This document shows, piece after piece, positions 54,428 through 63,058 of a stretch of 64,000 nucleotides of DNA (position 1 is the stretch's first letter; every line of letters starts with the position of its first letter). Source of the DNA: Tautonia plasticadhaerens (GTDB lineage: Bacteria > Planctomycetota > Planctomycetia > Isosphaerales > Isosphaeraceae). The stretch covers positions 8,308,001-8,372,000 of the forward strand of contig NZ_CP036426.1 of NCBI RefSeq assembly GCF_007752535.1, in the 5' to 3' direction. A model generated the notes under the pieces. The model had not been told where the DNA came from, searched no databases, and saw only the letters and a program-made list of their open reading frames with translations. The translations under genes and the position numbers were made by a program.

Positions 54428-55344
54428 CGATCGTCCTCGGGTCGGGGGTGATCGTCGGTCCCCCCGGTCGGACTCGGCGGGGGGGCGGAACCGGCCACGA
54501 TAGCGGGGCCGACGGGCAGTTGCCAGCCGATCGGGGGCGGCCGACGGGCCAGCAGCACCCACCCCAGGCCGACCAGGCCGAGCTGCGACGCCCCGAAGCA
54601 GGCGAAGAAGACGACGGCGAGCACCGCCCCCCGGTCGATCCAGGTCGTCGAGGCCGCCCGGATCCGGGCCAGGCGGCCCCCGGCCTGGTCGAGGCTGTCG
54701 AAGAACGTGTCGATCTGCCCCCGGACGTCCCCCAGGGCGAAGTCGACCTCGTCCAGCAGGTCGAGGAACTGGTCGAGCTGCCGGGGTGAGAGGGCCTGGC
54801 CGGACCGGATGCGGTCGAGGGTGAAGATCGCCTCGTCCAGCAGCTCGACGGCCTCGGCCAGGCTGGCGGCCACCGAGCCGAACGGGCGGTCGGCCCCCGG
54901 CTCGGCCCCCGGCGAGGGGCGACGGGTCAGCAGGGGGAAGGCGTCGAGCACCGCCAGGGCCCGGTTCAGGCTCCTCAGGCTCTCCTGCATGGCCACCACG
55001 AACGCCTCGGCCGACTCCAGCCGATGCTCGATCTCCGGGTCGATCGCCTCCAGCAGCGGCCGGGGATCCGCCCGACGGTCGTCCTCCCCGACCAGCTCCC
55101 CGACCGTCTCCCCCACGAACCGGACGCGGTCCCGGGCGGCGTCGATCAGGCCGAGCGTGGCGTCCCCCTGGCGCTGGACCGACTCCACGACTCGTTCCAG
55201 ATCCGCCACCGACTCCGGGACCTCCCGGCCCAGCCGGTCGGCCAGCTCCCAGGAGCCCAGGACGGCCGCCCCGCTGAAGACCGTACCCACCGTGCCGACG
55301 AGGACCGCGATCGCTCCGAGTGCTCGCGAGAGGAACCGATTCAC
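54391..55344 (-). CDS. Membrane protein with two spans and an internal helical domain
   Basis: 317 residues from GTG 55344, which has GGAGG 10 nt upstream. A first membrane segment (ALGAIAVLVGTVGTVFSGAAV) is followed by about 210 residues of amphipathic helices (VADLERVVESVQRQGDATL, LDQFLDLLDEVDFALGDVRG) and a second membrane segment (AVLAVVFFACFGASQLGLVG). Both ends should face the same side, with the helical part on the other. The fold suggests a methyl-accepting-like or stator-type spacer, but no such motif is present. It lies between PAC2 and ThuA. Confidence 0.8.
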   Translation of the reverse strand: MNRFLSRALGAIAVLVGTVGTVFSGAAVLGSWELADRLGREVPESVADLERVVESVQRQGDATLGLIDAARDRVRFVGETVGELVGEDDRRADPRPLLEAIDPEIEHRLESAEAFVVAMQESLRSLNRALAVLDAFPLLTRRPSPGAEPGADRPFGSVAASLAEAVELLDEAIFTLDRIRSGQALSPRQLDQFLDLLDEVDFALGDVRGQIDTFFDSLDQAGGRLARIRAASTTWIDRGAVLAVVFFACFGASQLGLVGLGWVLLARRPPPIGWQLPVGPAIVAGSAPPPSPTGGTDDHPRPEDDRCESPSPRSSPP

Positions 55345-55388
55345 GGGCGGGGGGCCTCCGGGGGGCGGGGGGCGGGCGTCGGGCCCGG

Positions 55389-56333
55389 TCAGTCGGACTT
55401 CTTGAACAGGTCGAGGAAGCGGTCCTCGTACTCGTGGTAGACGCCCAGGCGATCGAGCTCCCGCTTCAGCTCGTAGGCCTTGGCGCGGTCCCGGGCCGAC
55501 TCGTCGAAGAGCCGGTCGATCCGGCGCCGGTCGTCGGGGGAGGGGCCCTCCTCGTCGGCCTCCTCGGAGGATTCGGCCGGGAACGCCCCCTCCTCCTCCC
55601 CGGGCGCCTGCGGGGCCTCCATCGCGGTCTCGACCTGGGAGAGCAGCTGGCCGAGCTTCTCCTCCACGTCGGCGGCCTGCTCGGACAGCTCCGTCAGGTC
55701 GATCTGGATGGCGGCGATGGTGGCGAAGACCTCCAGCACCGAGAGCGCCGCCTTGGGGAAGGGCAGCTGGGCGAAGATGTGCGGCATCTCCCCCAGCAGG
55801 CAGGTGCCCGGCAGCCCGGCCTCGGCGGCCACGCCGAGCAGGACGCCGTTGAGCCCGCTGATGTGGCCGTCCTCCAGCGGGGTCAGCTCCAGCTGGGTCA
55901 GCTCGTCCAGCGAGGCCCGGTCGGTGGCGGCGCCGAAGACCCGGGAGTCGTGCGAGGGGTGCATCTGGGTCGCCATCGAGGCGAAGGTGAAGACGCGCTC
56001 CACGCCCAGGTCCTTGGCGAAGTCGACCAGGCGGGAGCAGAACGCGTGCTTGCCCCGGGGGGGCTGGGCCTCGCCGATGAAGACGACCAGGTCGTGCCGG
56101 CCCAGGGGGTCGACCCAGGCGAAGAACCGGCTCCGGGGCAGCCGTCCGGTGCGGATCAGGCCGTGCTTGACCTCCACGTGGTCGACGTCGAACAGCTCCT
56201 CGGCCTGGAGCTCGGCCACCAGGTGCATGCCCAGCTTGGCCATCAGGTAGTAGCCGGCGCTGATCGCCACGTGACCCATCCCGGGCCAGACGGCGACCAT
56301 CCACGGCTTGTTCAGCTTGATCTCGTCGGCCAT
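55389..56333 (-). CDS. PAC2 family protein (proteasome assembly chaperone-like)
   Basis: 314 residues from ATG 56333 with GGGAGG upstream. The PAC2 fold is recognisable: PWMVAVWPGMGHVAISAGYY, VDHVEVKHGLIRTG, VVFIGEAQPPRGKHAFCSRL, SHDSRVFGAATDR and LNGVLLGVAAEAGLPGTCLL. Actinobacterial and archaeal PAC2 relatives assist proteasome or related assembly; the role in planctomycetes is unclear. A charged linker (EEEGAFPAESSEEADEEG) precedes a C-terminal coil (AYELKRELDRLGVYHEYED). It is the first gene of a three-gene minus-strand run. Confidence 0.88.
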   Translation of the reverse strand: MADEIKLNKPWMVAVWPGMGHVAISAGYYLMAKLGMHLVAELQAEELFDVDHVEVKHGLIRTGRLPRSRFFAWVDPLGRHDLVVFIGEAQPPRGKHAFCSRLVDFAKDLGVERVFTFASMATQMHPSHDSRVFGAATDRASLDELTQLELTPLEDGHISGLNGVLLGVAAEAGLPGTCLLGEMPHIFAQLPFPKAALSVLEVFATIAAIQIDLTELSEQAADVEEKLGQLLSQVETAMEAPQAPGEEEGAFPAESSEEADEEGPSPDDRRRIDRLFDESARDRAKAYELKRELDRLGVYHEYEDRFLDLFKKSD

Positions 56334-56650
56334 CAGACTGCCTCCCGATCCGCCCTCGCCTTCGCGATCGCCCGGCGCCGGGGCCGCCTCGGGCGAGGGA
56401 GCCGGCCGGCGCGGCCCGAGCGGCGAGGCCGGCCCCCGCCCTCCCAGGATCCGGGGAATCCTCTGGGAATTCCATGCCCGACCGCCGGGGCCGGCATCCC
56501 GACCGCCCTCGGGGCGGGCGGGATCCGCCGCGGGAGCCCGGCGACGATCGCCTGATCAGGCACTAGAGTTCCCGCGGGGGCCCGGCTCGGGGTCCCGGAT
56601 GGCGATCAGGCCCCCCGACGACGGGGGCGGAGACGGAGGCGAGTGCGACG

Positions 56651-58270
56651 ATGTCGGAGTCCCGAGCGACGAAATCGGAGTCCCGAGCGACGGCCATCGG
56701 CCTGGCGGCCTTCTCGGTCGCGTACTTCGCCTACGCGGCGACCGTCGCGTCGATCCGGCCGTTCTGGTACGACGAGATCATCACGTATACCGTCGGCTTG
56801 CAGCCGGGGGCGGCCGCCGTGTGGGACCTGCTCGGCCGGGGGCCCGACGCCAGCGCCCCGCTGCATCCGATGATCATCCTCGGCCTCTACGGGCTGCTGC
56901 CCCGGACCGAGCTGGTGACGAGGCTGCCGGCGATCGCCGGGATCTGGGTGATGATGCTCTGCATGTTCGCCTACGTCGCCCGGGGCTGCGGCACGAGGGC
57001 GGCGTGGGTCGCGCTGCTGTTCCCGATGTCGACGCTGGCCCTCGTCTACGTCGCCGAGGGCCGGCCGTACGGGCTGCTGCTGGGCGTCTCGGCCCTGGCG
57101 CTGGTCTGCTGGCAGGCGATCGGCCGGGCCTCGACCCCCGCCGGGAGGGGGCTGGCCCGGCTGGGGCTGGCCGCGAGCCTGGCGGCGTCGGTCGCCTCGC
57201 ACTACTTCGCCGTGCTCGTGTTCATCCCGATCGGCCTCGGCGAGCTGGCCCGGGGCCGGGAGCGACGCCGGGTCGACCGGGGGACCTGGGCGGCGACGCT
57301 CCTCGGCCTGGCGCCGCTGCTCGCCTGCCTGCCCTTGATCCGGCACGCCCGGTCGTTCTCGACCGAGGACTTCTGGGCCGCGGGCGCCAGCCTGGCGGAC
57401 GTGCCCGAGTATTATCGGGAGCTGCTGGGCCCCTCCTTGCTGCCGGTGCTGATCGCCCTCGGCCTGTCCCCGATCGCCGCCCGCTGGGTGCGGCTCGGAC
57501 GATGGCCGGCCGGCCCGACGCCCGGGGAGGGGCCCCCGCCCGGCGAAATCGCGGCCGCGATGGGCTTCGCGGCCCTCCCCGTCTTCGGGATCGGCCTCGT
57601 CCAGCTCGGCACCGAGCACGCGGCCTTCACCGTGAGGTACGCGCTGCCGGCGGTGATCGGGGCGGGGATCCTCGCCTCGTATGTCGTCGCGGCGATCGGG
57701 AAGCCGGCCGGCCTGGATCGGCTCCTGGCCCTCCTCCTGGCCGCCTCGTTCGCCAGCCGGGCGACCGCCGACATGGCCGACGGGCCCAGGGGCCGGGGCC
57801 TGGAGTACGTCGCCGGTCGGGTGGCGGCCGCGGGGGAGCCGGTCGTCTACTGCGACTTCCATCGCTTCAGCCAGCTCACCTTCTATGGGGACGATCCCTT
57901 CCGTTCCCGGGTCGTCTCCCTGCTCGGCTACCACCCCGAGGCCGCGACCGGCGACCGGATCGAGCGGCTCTTCCGGCCGCTGTACCCGCCCGACCGGACG
58001 CCCTGGATGGAGGAGTACGAGGACTTCATCGCGGCCCGGCGCCGCTTCCTGGTCCACCCGGACCGATCGGACGCGCTGCTGGGCCGGCTGCTCGACGACG
58101 GGGCCGCCGTGGAGTGCATCCGAGTCGGCGAGAAGCCGTTCTACCGGGTCACGCTCCCGGGCCCGGGGGACCCGGGCCGGGCCGCCCCGGCCCCCTCCTC
58201 GCGGCCGGTGCGAGGCGTCCGGATCCGCCACCCGGGGCCGCCGGAGACGCGCGGCGGGCCCCGTCGCTGA
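56651..58270 (+). CDS. Polytopic glycosyltransferase-like membrane protein (GT39/ArnT type)
   Basis: 539 residues from ATG 56651. Around ten hydrophobic segments fill residues 20-400. The catalytic-type Asp-Glu lies in the first loop (RPFWYDEIITYTVG), as in GT39/ArnT proteins. Later loops have LVYVAEGRPYGLLLG and SHYFAVLVFIPIGLGE. The C-terminal 150 residues are soluble (VVYCDFHRFSQLTFYGDD). Such enzymes use lipid-linked sugars to glycosylate proteins or lipids; the acceptor is unknown. The first residues are a perfect repeat (SESRAT twice). The 317-bp upstream gap (56334-56650) holds no other gene. Confidence 0.88.
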   Translation: MSESRATKSESRATAIGLAAFSVAYFAYAATVASIRPFWYDEIITYTVGLQPGAAAVWDLLGRGPDASAPLHPMIILGLYGLLPRTELVTRLPAIAGIWVMMLCMFAYVARGCGTRAAWVALLFPMSTLALVYVAEGRPYGLLLGVSALALVCWQAIGRASTPAGRGLARLGLAASLAASVASHYFAVLVFIPIGLGELARGRERRRVDRGTWAATLLGLAPLLACLPLIRHARSFSTEDFWAAGASLADVPEYYRELLGPSLLPVLIALGLSPIAARWVRLGRWPAGPTPGEGPPPGEIAAAMGFAALPVFGIGLVQLGTEHAAFTVRYALPAVIGAGILASYVVAAIGKPAGLDRLLALLLAASFASRATADMADGPRGRGLEYVAGRVAAAGEPVVYCDFHRFSQLTFYGDDPFRSRVVSLLGYHPEAATGDRIERLFRPLYPPDRTPWMEEYEDFIAARRRFLVHPDRSDALLGRLLDDGAAVECIRVGEKPFYRVTLPGPGDPGRAAPAPSSRPVRGVRIRHPGPPETRGGPRR

Positions 58271-58538
58271 TCGCGGCCGATCTCACGCCGCGATTCGGGC
58301 CGAGGCCCCGCCCCGGTCGTCGAGACCTCCGGGCGAGCGGGGCGGGAGGCCCTTGCGGCGCCCGCCCGGTCCTGGTATCCGGGCGACGTCCGGGGCCGCC
58401 CCGCCCCCGTCGATCGGCCCGCCCCGGCCTCGCCCGCGGCCCGGTCCCCGACGGTCGGCCCGGGGGTGCCCCCGGCGGCCCGCCGGATGCAGGGGCGTCG
58501 ACCGCCCCTCGTCCCCCCGTCCCCCCGGAGCCCCCCGC

Positions 58539-59048
58539 ATGGCCATCTACGTCGACGCCGATGCCTGCCCGGTCAAGGAAGAGGTCTACCGGGTCGCCCG
58601 GCGCCACGGGGAGAAGGTCTTCGTGGTGGCCAATGCCCCGCTCCGGGTGCCGCCGGACGATTCGATCGAGCTGGTGGTGGTCCGGGGGGGCTTCGAGGTG
58701 GCCGACGACTGGATCGCCGAGCAGGTCGGCCCCGGGGACCTCGTCGTCACGGCCGACATCCCCCTGGCCGACCGCTCGTTGAAGGCCGGGGCCCGGGCCC
58801 TCGGCCCCAAGGGCTACCCCTTCCACGAGGACTCGATCGGCGAGGCCCTCGCCACCCGGGCCCTGCTCGACCAGCTCCGCCAGGCCGGCCAGTACGGCGG
58901 CGGGCCCTCCCCGTTCGCCAAGGCCGACCGCTCCCGGTTCCTCGGCAAGCTCGACCAGTTCGTGGTCGCCATCCAGAAGGATCGGGAGCGGGCCGCCCGG
59001 CGATCCTCGCCCGGCCCCGATCAGGGGAGCCCCGGGGGGCCCACGTAG
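58539..59048 (+). CDS. YaiI/YqxD (DUF188) family protein
   Basis: 169 residues from ATG 58539 with GGAG upstream. The family opening MAIYVDADACPVKEEVYRVA, the central VVRGGFEVADDWIAEQVGPG and VVTADIPLADRSLKAGARAL fit the PIN-like DUF188 family, likely a nuclease of unknown substrate. The ending (RSSPGPDQGSPGG) is unstructured. The 3' end overlaps the convergent secreted protein gene by 28 bp. Confidence 0.95.
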   Translation: MAIYVDADACPVKEEVYRVARRHGEKVFVVANAPLRVPPDDSIELVVVRGGFEVADDWIAEQVGPGDLVVTADIPLADRSLKAGARALGPKGYPFHEDSIGEALATRALLDQLRQAGQYGGGPSPFAKADRSRFLGKLDQFVVAIQKDRERAARRSSPGPDQGSPGGPT

Positions 59049-60004
59049 GACCGGGCGATCACCACGTCGTCGAACAGGACGACGTTGACCGGGTTCTCGG
59101 TCCAGCGGTCGGTGACGTAGCTCTCCAGGGTCAGGGCGTTGGCCGTCAGCCCGGGGTCGTCCCGCCAGTTGATCCCGCCCCAGTGGCCCCGGAGTTCGCC
59201 GTCGATCCAGTACGCCTGCTCCCCGTCGGCCATGCCCGGCGTGTTGTGCTTGAGCATGAACTCGACGCAGATCCAATCCCCCCTCGGGATGCCCGGCTGC
59301 TCGGCGGGGCGGAACGCGTTGCCCCAGAACTTGCCGTCGGGGCTGGCCTCCATCTCGTGCCAGTAGCTGTAGAAATTCCATTCGCCGGGCGGGGGGTTCT
59401 TGCCCCAGTCCCCCCAGGGCTCGATGGCGGTCGAGAACCGTTCGTGCCCCTTCGGCTTCACCCCCGCGCCCCCGAAGCCGGTCCAGCGGTCCCGGCCGGT
59501 GAGCCCCCGGTTGGCCCGGAGGGTGACGAAGTGGTGCACGTAGTCGCAGTCCGGGTCGAACTTCACCAGGAACCGGATGAAGAGGACCTCGCTCGACTCG
59601 AACCAGGTGGTCAGGCCTCCCCCGGTGTTCTCCCCCAGCCGGGCGGTCACCTTCAGGGACTTCGAGCCGACCCGGGGGTCCTCGGCCGACTCGTCGACGA
59701 TCGAGAGCACCTTGCCGTGGTCGTCCCGGGTCTCGTCCCAGGTCGAGCCGATCCGGGCGTCGGCCTCGAAGTCGTCGGCGAAGACCACGTCGGGGTGCCC
59801 GGCGACGCCCCGGTCGGCGACGAACCCGGCGGCCAGGCCGTCCCCCTCGGGGAGCCGGCCGGCCTCGGCGAGGTCCCGGGAGCCGTCGGGGTCGCCCCCC
59901 GAATCGGCCGAGGCCGGGGACGGACGGGGGATCGTCGTCGCCGAGAGGGCCAGCACGACGGCGACGGCGATCCGGCGGGCGAGGGGGCGTCGCGTTCGGG
60001 TCAT
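59021..60004 (-). CDS. Secreted concanavalin-like (polysaccharide-lyase-like) protein
   Basis: 327 residues from ATG 60004 with AGGAG upstream. A signal peptide (IAVAVVLALSATTIPRPSPA) leads into a beta-jelly-roll protein: PDVVFADDFEADARIGSTWD, SKSLKVTARLGENTGGGL, LFIRFLVKFDPDCDYVHHFV, EWNFYSYWHEMEASPDGKF and VNVVLFDDVVIARSYVGP. The layout resembles heparin-lyase-like or carbohydrate-binding lectin folds of planctomycete secreted proteins. No catalytic residues can be assigned by eye. Confidence 0.85.
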   Translation of the reverse strand: MTRTRRPLARRIAVAVVLALSATTIPRPSPASADSGGDPDGSRDLAEAGRLPEGDGLAAGFVADRGVAGHPDVVFADDFEADARIGSTWDETRDDHGKVLSIVDESAEDPRVGSKSLKVTARLGENTGGGLTTWFESSEVLFIRFLVKFDPDCDYVHHFVTLRANRGLTGRDRWTGFGGAGVKPKGHERFSTAIEPWGDWGKNPPPGEWNFYSYWHEMEASPDGKFWGNAFRPAEQPGIPRGDWICVEFMLKHNTPGMADGEQAYWIDGELRGHWGGINWRDDPGLTANALTLESYVTDRWTENPVNVVLFDDVVIARSYVGPPGLP

Positions 60005-60115
60005 GGCTCGGGCTCCTGGATCGGTCCGGACGGACGGACGGGGGTGCCTGAGGGCCCCATTCTACCGGGAATCCTGCCGGGGCTCGATGGCGCCCCGGGC
60101 CGCCGGATTTCGCGC

Positions 60116-60144
60116 TTGAGGCGGGATCGGCCCCGGTTTAGAGT
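60116..60144 (+). promoter_or_regulatory. Predicted promoter of the CHRD/PEP-CTERM gene
   Basis: TTGAGG (60116-60121), a 17-nt spacer and TAGAGT (60139-60144), 64 nt before ATG 60208. A small GATGC...GCATC hairpin stands in the leader. Confidence 0.5.
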
Positions 60145-60207
60145 CGGCCGGTTCGATGCATCTTCGCATCGGACACCCGTTTTCTTCCCCGTCTGGAACC
60201 ACTCCCA

Positions 60208-60816
60208 ATGAATCGCATCTTCATCGTAACGGCACTGGCGGTCGCCCTGCTCGGCCTCGCCGGGGGGGCGGCCGCGGACCCGATCGTCTTCGTGGCGACC
60301 CTGAGCGGCCCCAATGAGGAGCCGCCGAACGCCTCGCCGGGGACGGGCCGGGCGGTCGTGACGCTCGACCTCGACACCGACTTCCTCCGCATCGAGGCCT
60401 CGTTCGAGGGCCTGACCGCCGGGACGACCGTGGCCCACATCCATGCCCCGACGGCGGAGGCCTTCGCCGGCACCGTCGGCGTCGCCGTGCAGCCGGGGAC
60501 CCTCACCGGCTTCCCCTCCGGCGTGACCAGCGGCGTGTACGACAACACCCTCGACCTGGGCGATTCGGCCAACTACACCGCCGGCTTCCTGAACAACTTC
60601 GGCGGCGGGACGGCGGAGGGCGCCGCGGCGGCCCTGGCCGGGTACCTGGCGAGCGGCCAGGCCTACTTCAACATCCACACCTCGGACTTCCCGGCCGGGG
60701 AGATCCGCGGGTTCTTCTCCCCGGTCCCCGAGCCGTCGAGCCTGCTCCTGGGGGCCGTCGGCGCCTCGGGTCTCGTCGTCCTGCTGGCCCGCCGCCGCCG
60801 GGCCCGATCGGCCTGA
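60208..60816 (+). CDS. CHRD-domain protein with PEP-CTERM sorting signal
   Basis: 202 residues. A signal peptide (IFIVTALAVALLGLAGGAAA) is followed by the CHRD domain: IVFVATLSGPNEEPPNASPG, VAHIHAPTAEAFAGTVGV, YLASGQAYFNIHTSDFPAGE. The C-terminus is a sorting signal: VPEPSSLLLG, a hydrophobic helix and an RRRRARS tail. Exosortase would cleave near PEP and attach it to the surface. No exosortase gene is in the window. Confidence 0.93.
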   Translation: MNRIFIVTALAVALLGLAGGAAADPIVFVATLSGPNEEPPNASPGTGRAVVTLDLDTDFLRIEASFEGLTAGTTVAHIHAPTAEAFAGTVGVAVQPGTLTGFPSGVTSGVYDNTLDLGDSANYTAGFLNNFGGGTAEGAAAALAGYLASGQAYFNIHTSDFPAGEIRGFFSPVPEPSSLLLGAVGASGLVVLLARRRRARSA

Positions 60817-60926
60817 ATCCGGCCCTCGGCCCTCGGCCCTCGGGCCAGATTGCTCGGGGCCGAGGCCCCTCCCTCCCTCCCGCCGGCCGTCGCCGGCGGG
60901 AGGGGTCCGAGGCGATGCCCCCCGCC

Positions 60927-61631
60927 TCAGCGCCGGGACGGCGACCCGGCGTCGGGCTCCTCCTTGGGCTGGGGCTCCTCCTTGGGCTGGGGCTCCTCCT
61001 CGGGCTGGGGCTCCTCCTTGGGTTCTTCCTTGGGCTGGGGCTCCTCCTCGGGCTTGGCCTCGGGCTGCTCGGCGGCCTCGGCCTCCTCGGCCCGCTCCAG
61101 GACGAACATGTTCTGGGAGTCTCCCTCGGGCTCGAAGCCGCCGGGGAAGTTGTCGCCCTCACCCGTCTCGTAGATCAGCATGAGCCTGCCCTCCTCCATC
61201 CGGATCAGGCCCCTGGCGGTCGAGCCGACGGCCTCCTCCCGGGAGGACCGGACGGTCTTCATCGTGATCCGGCGGCCCCCGCCGGGGCGGCCCTGGGTGT
61301 TGGCCTGCTGGGCCTGGCCCCGGTTCTCGGCCTCGAACTCGATGACGTAAAGCTCCGAGTCCTCGGTGTCGTAGACGGTCATCTTGCCCGGCTCGATGAC
61401 CACCCGGCCGCCGAGCCGGTCCTCCGGGATCTCCTCCTGACCGTGCTTGCCCGAGGCGATTTTCCAGGTGCCGGCCAGCCGGCCTCGGCCCTGGCCCTTC
61501 TCCTGGACGGCCCCGGGCTCCCCGCCCTGGGCGCCCTCCTGCCCCTGGGAGGGGGAGAAGGCGAAGGCGGTGATCAGCGCCGCCGAGGCGAATGCGAGCG
61601 TCGTGCGCAACATGAGAGTGTCGTTCTCCAT
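60927..61631 (-). CDS. Exported TIGR03067-like protein with an acidic Pro/Glu repeat tail
   Basis: 234 residues from ATG 61631, or 228 from ATG 61613, where the signal peptide begins (MLRTTLAFASAALITAFAFS). The domain LAGTWKIASGKHGQEEIPED, then GKMTVYDTEDSELYVIEFEA resembles the TIGR03067 planctomycete family. After a region with QNMFVLERAEEAE, the tail is made of EEPQPKEEP-type units, close in style to the tail of 6212-7150. DNA of the tail is a short tandem repeat. The function is unknown. Confidence 0.8.
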   Translation of the reverse strand: MENDTLMLRTTLAFASAALITAFAFSPSQGQEGAQGGEPGAVQEKGQGRGRLAGTWKIASGKHGQEEIPEDRLGGRVVIEPGKMTVYDTEDSELYVIEFEAENRGQAQQANTQGRPGGGRRITMKTVRSSREEAVGSTARGLIRMEEGRLMLIYETGEGDNFPGGFEPEGDSQNMFVLERAEEAEAAEQPEAKPEEEPQPKEEPKEEPQPEEEPQPKEEPQPKEEPDAGSPSRR

Positions 61632-61958
61632 CGGGACCCTGATGGCCCGGACGATCGTCCGGTCGATCGGCCGATCGGATCGATCCCAATCGGGTGGACT
61701 CGATTCGATTCGATCGGGGGCGGGGATCGGTGAGGTGGCCGCCCATCCGGATCGCGGCACTCGGCGTGCCGAGGGCCCTCGATCGGCCGATCCGCGGCGG
61801 TTTTCCCCGGGATCCTCGCGCCGTCGGGGCGGATCGGCCCCGGCGGCACGCGGTGTGCCCCGTAATCGTCCCGGCGCCCCGGCCCGTGCCGGGGGTCCGC
61901 TTACCCGGGCGGATCGCAGCGCAGCGGGCGTCCCGCATCCCGAACCCGGAGGACCACC
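61632..61958. other. Gene-free divergent region with GATCG-type palindromes
   Basis: This 327-bp gap between divergent genes holds a perfect palindrome CGATCGGCCGATCG (near 61659) and many ATCG/CGAT words, for example the GATTCGATTCGATCGGG stretch. No clear -10/-35 pair was found and no frame looks coding. Confidence 0.45.
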
Positions 61959-62198
61959 GTGGCCCACGATCCGAGAGAACCCGACGACACCAGCGACGAC
62001 GCCTTCGGCTACGGCCAGCAGCCGCTCCGACGCGAGGACGCCACCACCGGGGACGAGGGGATCGAGCCCCCCGTCGGCCGGGGACACGACGAGGCGACCA
62101 TCGGCCGCCCCGGCGAGCCGGCCCCGGGGCGGGACGCCCCCCGTGAACAGGTCCACGGCTACCCCGACCAGGCCCGGGGCCCCGACGCCCAGGAATGA
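61959..62198 (+). CDS. Small hydrophilic hypothetical protein, 79 aa
   Basis: Starts at GTG 61959 with GGAGG 6 nt upstream. The protein is very hydrophilic and probably disordered (MAHDPREPDDTSDDAFGYG at the start, QVHGYPDQARGPDAQE at the end), without membrane or enzymatic features. I do not recognise the family. Confidence 0.65.
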   Translation: MAHDPREPDDTSDDAFGYGQQPLRREDATTGDEGIEPPVGRGHDEATIGRPGEPAPGRDAPREQVHGYPDQARGPDAQE

Positions 62199-62287
62199 GC
62201 CGACCGGGACTCGGCCCTTCCCCGCCGGCCCGGTCGCCTCCGACCGGGCCTCCCGGGCCGACGCCCCCGCTCCCCCGCCTCGCCCGA

Positions 62288-62830
62288 TCACCACCCGTAG
62301 AAGCCGCCGTACGGGGAGCCGTGGGCCGGGTACGGCCGCGTCAGATATCCCGGCCCGTACCCGAAGCCGCCGACCGGGCCATAGCCATATCCGCCGTGGC
62401 CATAGCCGCCGACCGGGCCGTAGCCATAGCCGCCGTGGCCATAGCCGCCGACCGGGCCGTAGCCATAGCCGTGTCCGTGATTGCCGAAGCCGTGGCCGTA
62501 GCCGTGGCCCCGCCGGCCGGCGAGGCCGCCGTACGGGTAGACCGGCCGATCGGCGATCACGCCGGGGGCGACGGGGGCCGGTCGGGGGGGGAGCCCCCGG
62601 GCGCGGTCGTAGTAGTAGCCGAGGGGCACGTAGGGCGTCCCCCAGATGTCTTGCATGGCGTTGAAGCGGTCCTCCCAGAAGTCCCTGCCCTGGCCGACCG
62701 CCGCCGAGGCGAGGGTCGAGGCGGAGACGGCCGGGGCCCCCTCGGCCGTCGTCGTCGACGACGGCCCGGCCGACGCCCAGGCGGCCAGCGCCGCCCCGAT
62801 CGCGAGTCGAGTCCTCAGGTGCCGATTCAT
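62288..62830 (-). CDS. Exported Gly/Tyr/His-rich repeat protein
   Basis: 180 residues from ATG 62830 with a signal peptide (TRLAIGAALAAWASAGPS). A conserved N-terminal half (RDFWEDRFNAMQDIWGTPYV, PLGYYYDRARGLPP) leads into about three copies of a 13-residue unit (GYGPVGGYGHGGY) encoded by a 39-bp tandem repeat (about 62360-62475). Similar Gly/Tyr-rich tails occur in planctomycete envelope or matrix proteins. The function is unknown; metal binding by the His-Gly runs is possible. Confidence 0.8.
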   Translation of the reverse strand: MNRHLRTRLAIGAALAAWASAGPSSTTTAEGAPAVSASTLASAAVGQGRDFWEDRFNAMQDIWGTPYVPLGYYYDRARGLPPRPAPVAPGVIADRPVYPYGGLAGRRGHGYGHGFGNHGHGYGYGPVGGYGHGGYGYGPVGGYGHGGYGYGPVGGFGYGPGYLTRPYPAHGSPYGGFYGW

Positions 62831-62998
62831 CGAAGTCGTCCCTCCTCCTGCTCCGGGGTCGGGCGCGACCCCGGGCCACGCGGACCGATCCGTCTCCGGT
62901 GATGTGCTGGTCCGAGGACATACATGCAAGCCGCGCGCCCCCGGCCTCGCCGGCCCCCCGCCGGGGCGGGCGACGATCCCATCCGCCTCCCCTTCGCC

Positions 62999-63004
62999 TA
63001 GACT
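62999..63004 (+). promoter_or_regulatory. Possible -10 element of the FGE-like gene
   Basis: TAGACT 55 nt before ATG 63059, without a convincing -35. It is the same -10 word as at 28590. Confidence 0.3.
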
Positions 63005-63058
63005 CCGAAGTAGCGGGCCGGGCCGTCCCCCGGCCCGACCGGGGATCGGGGGACGCCC

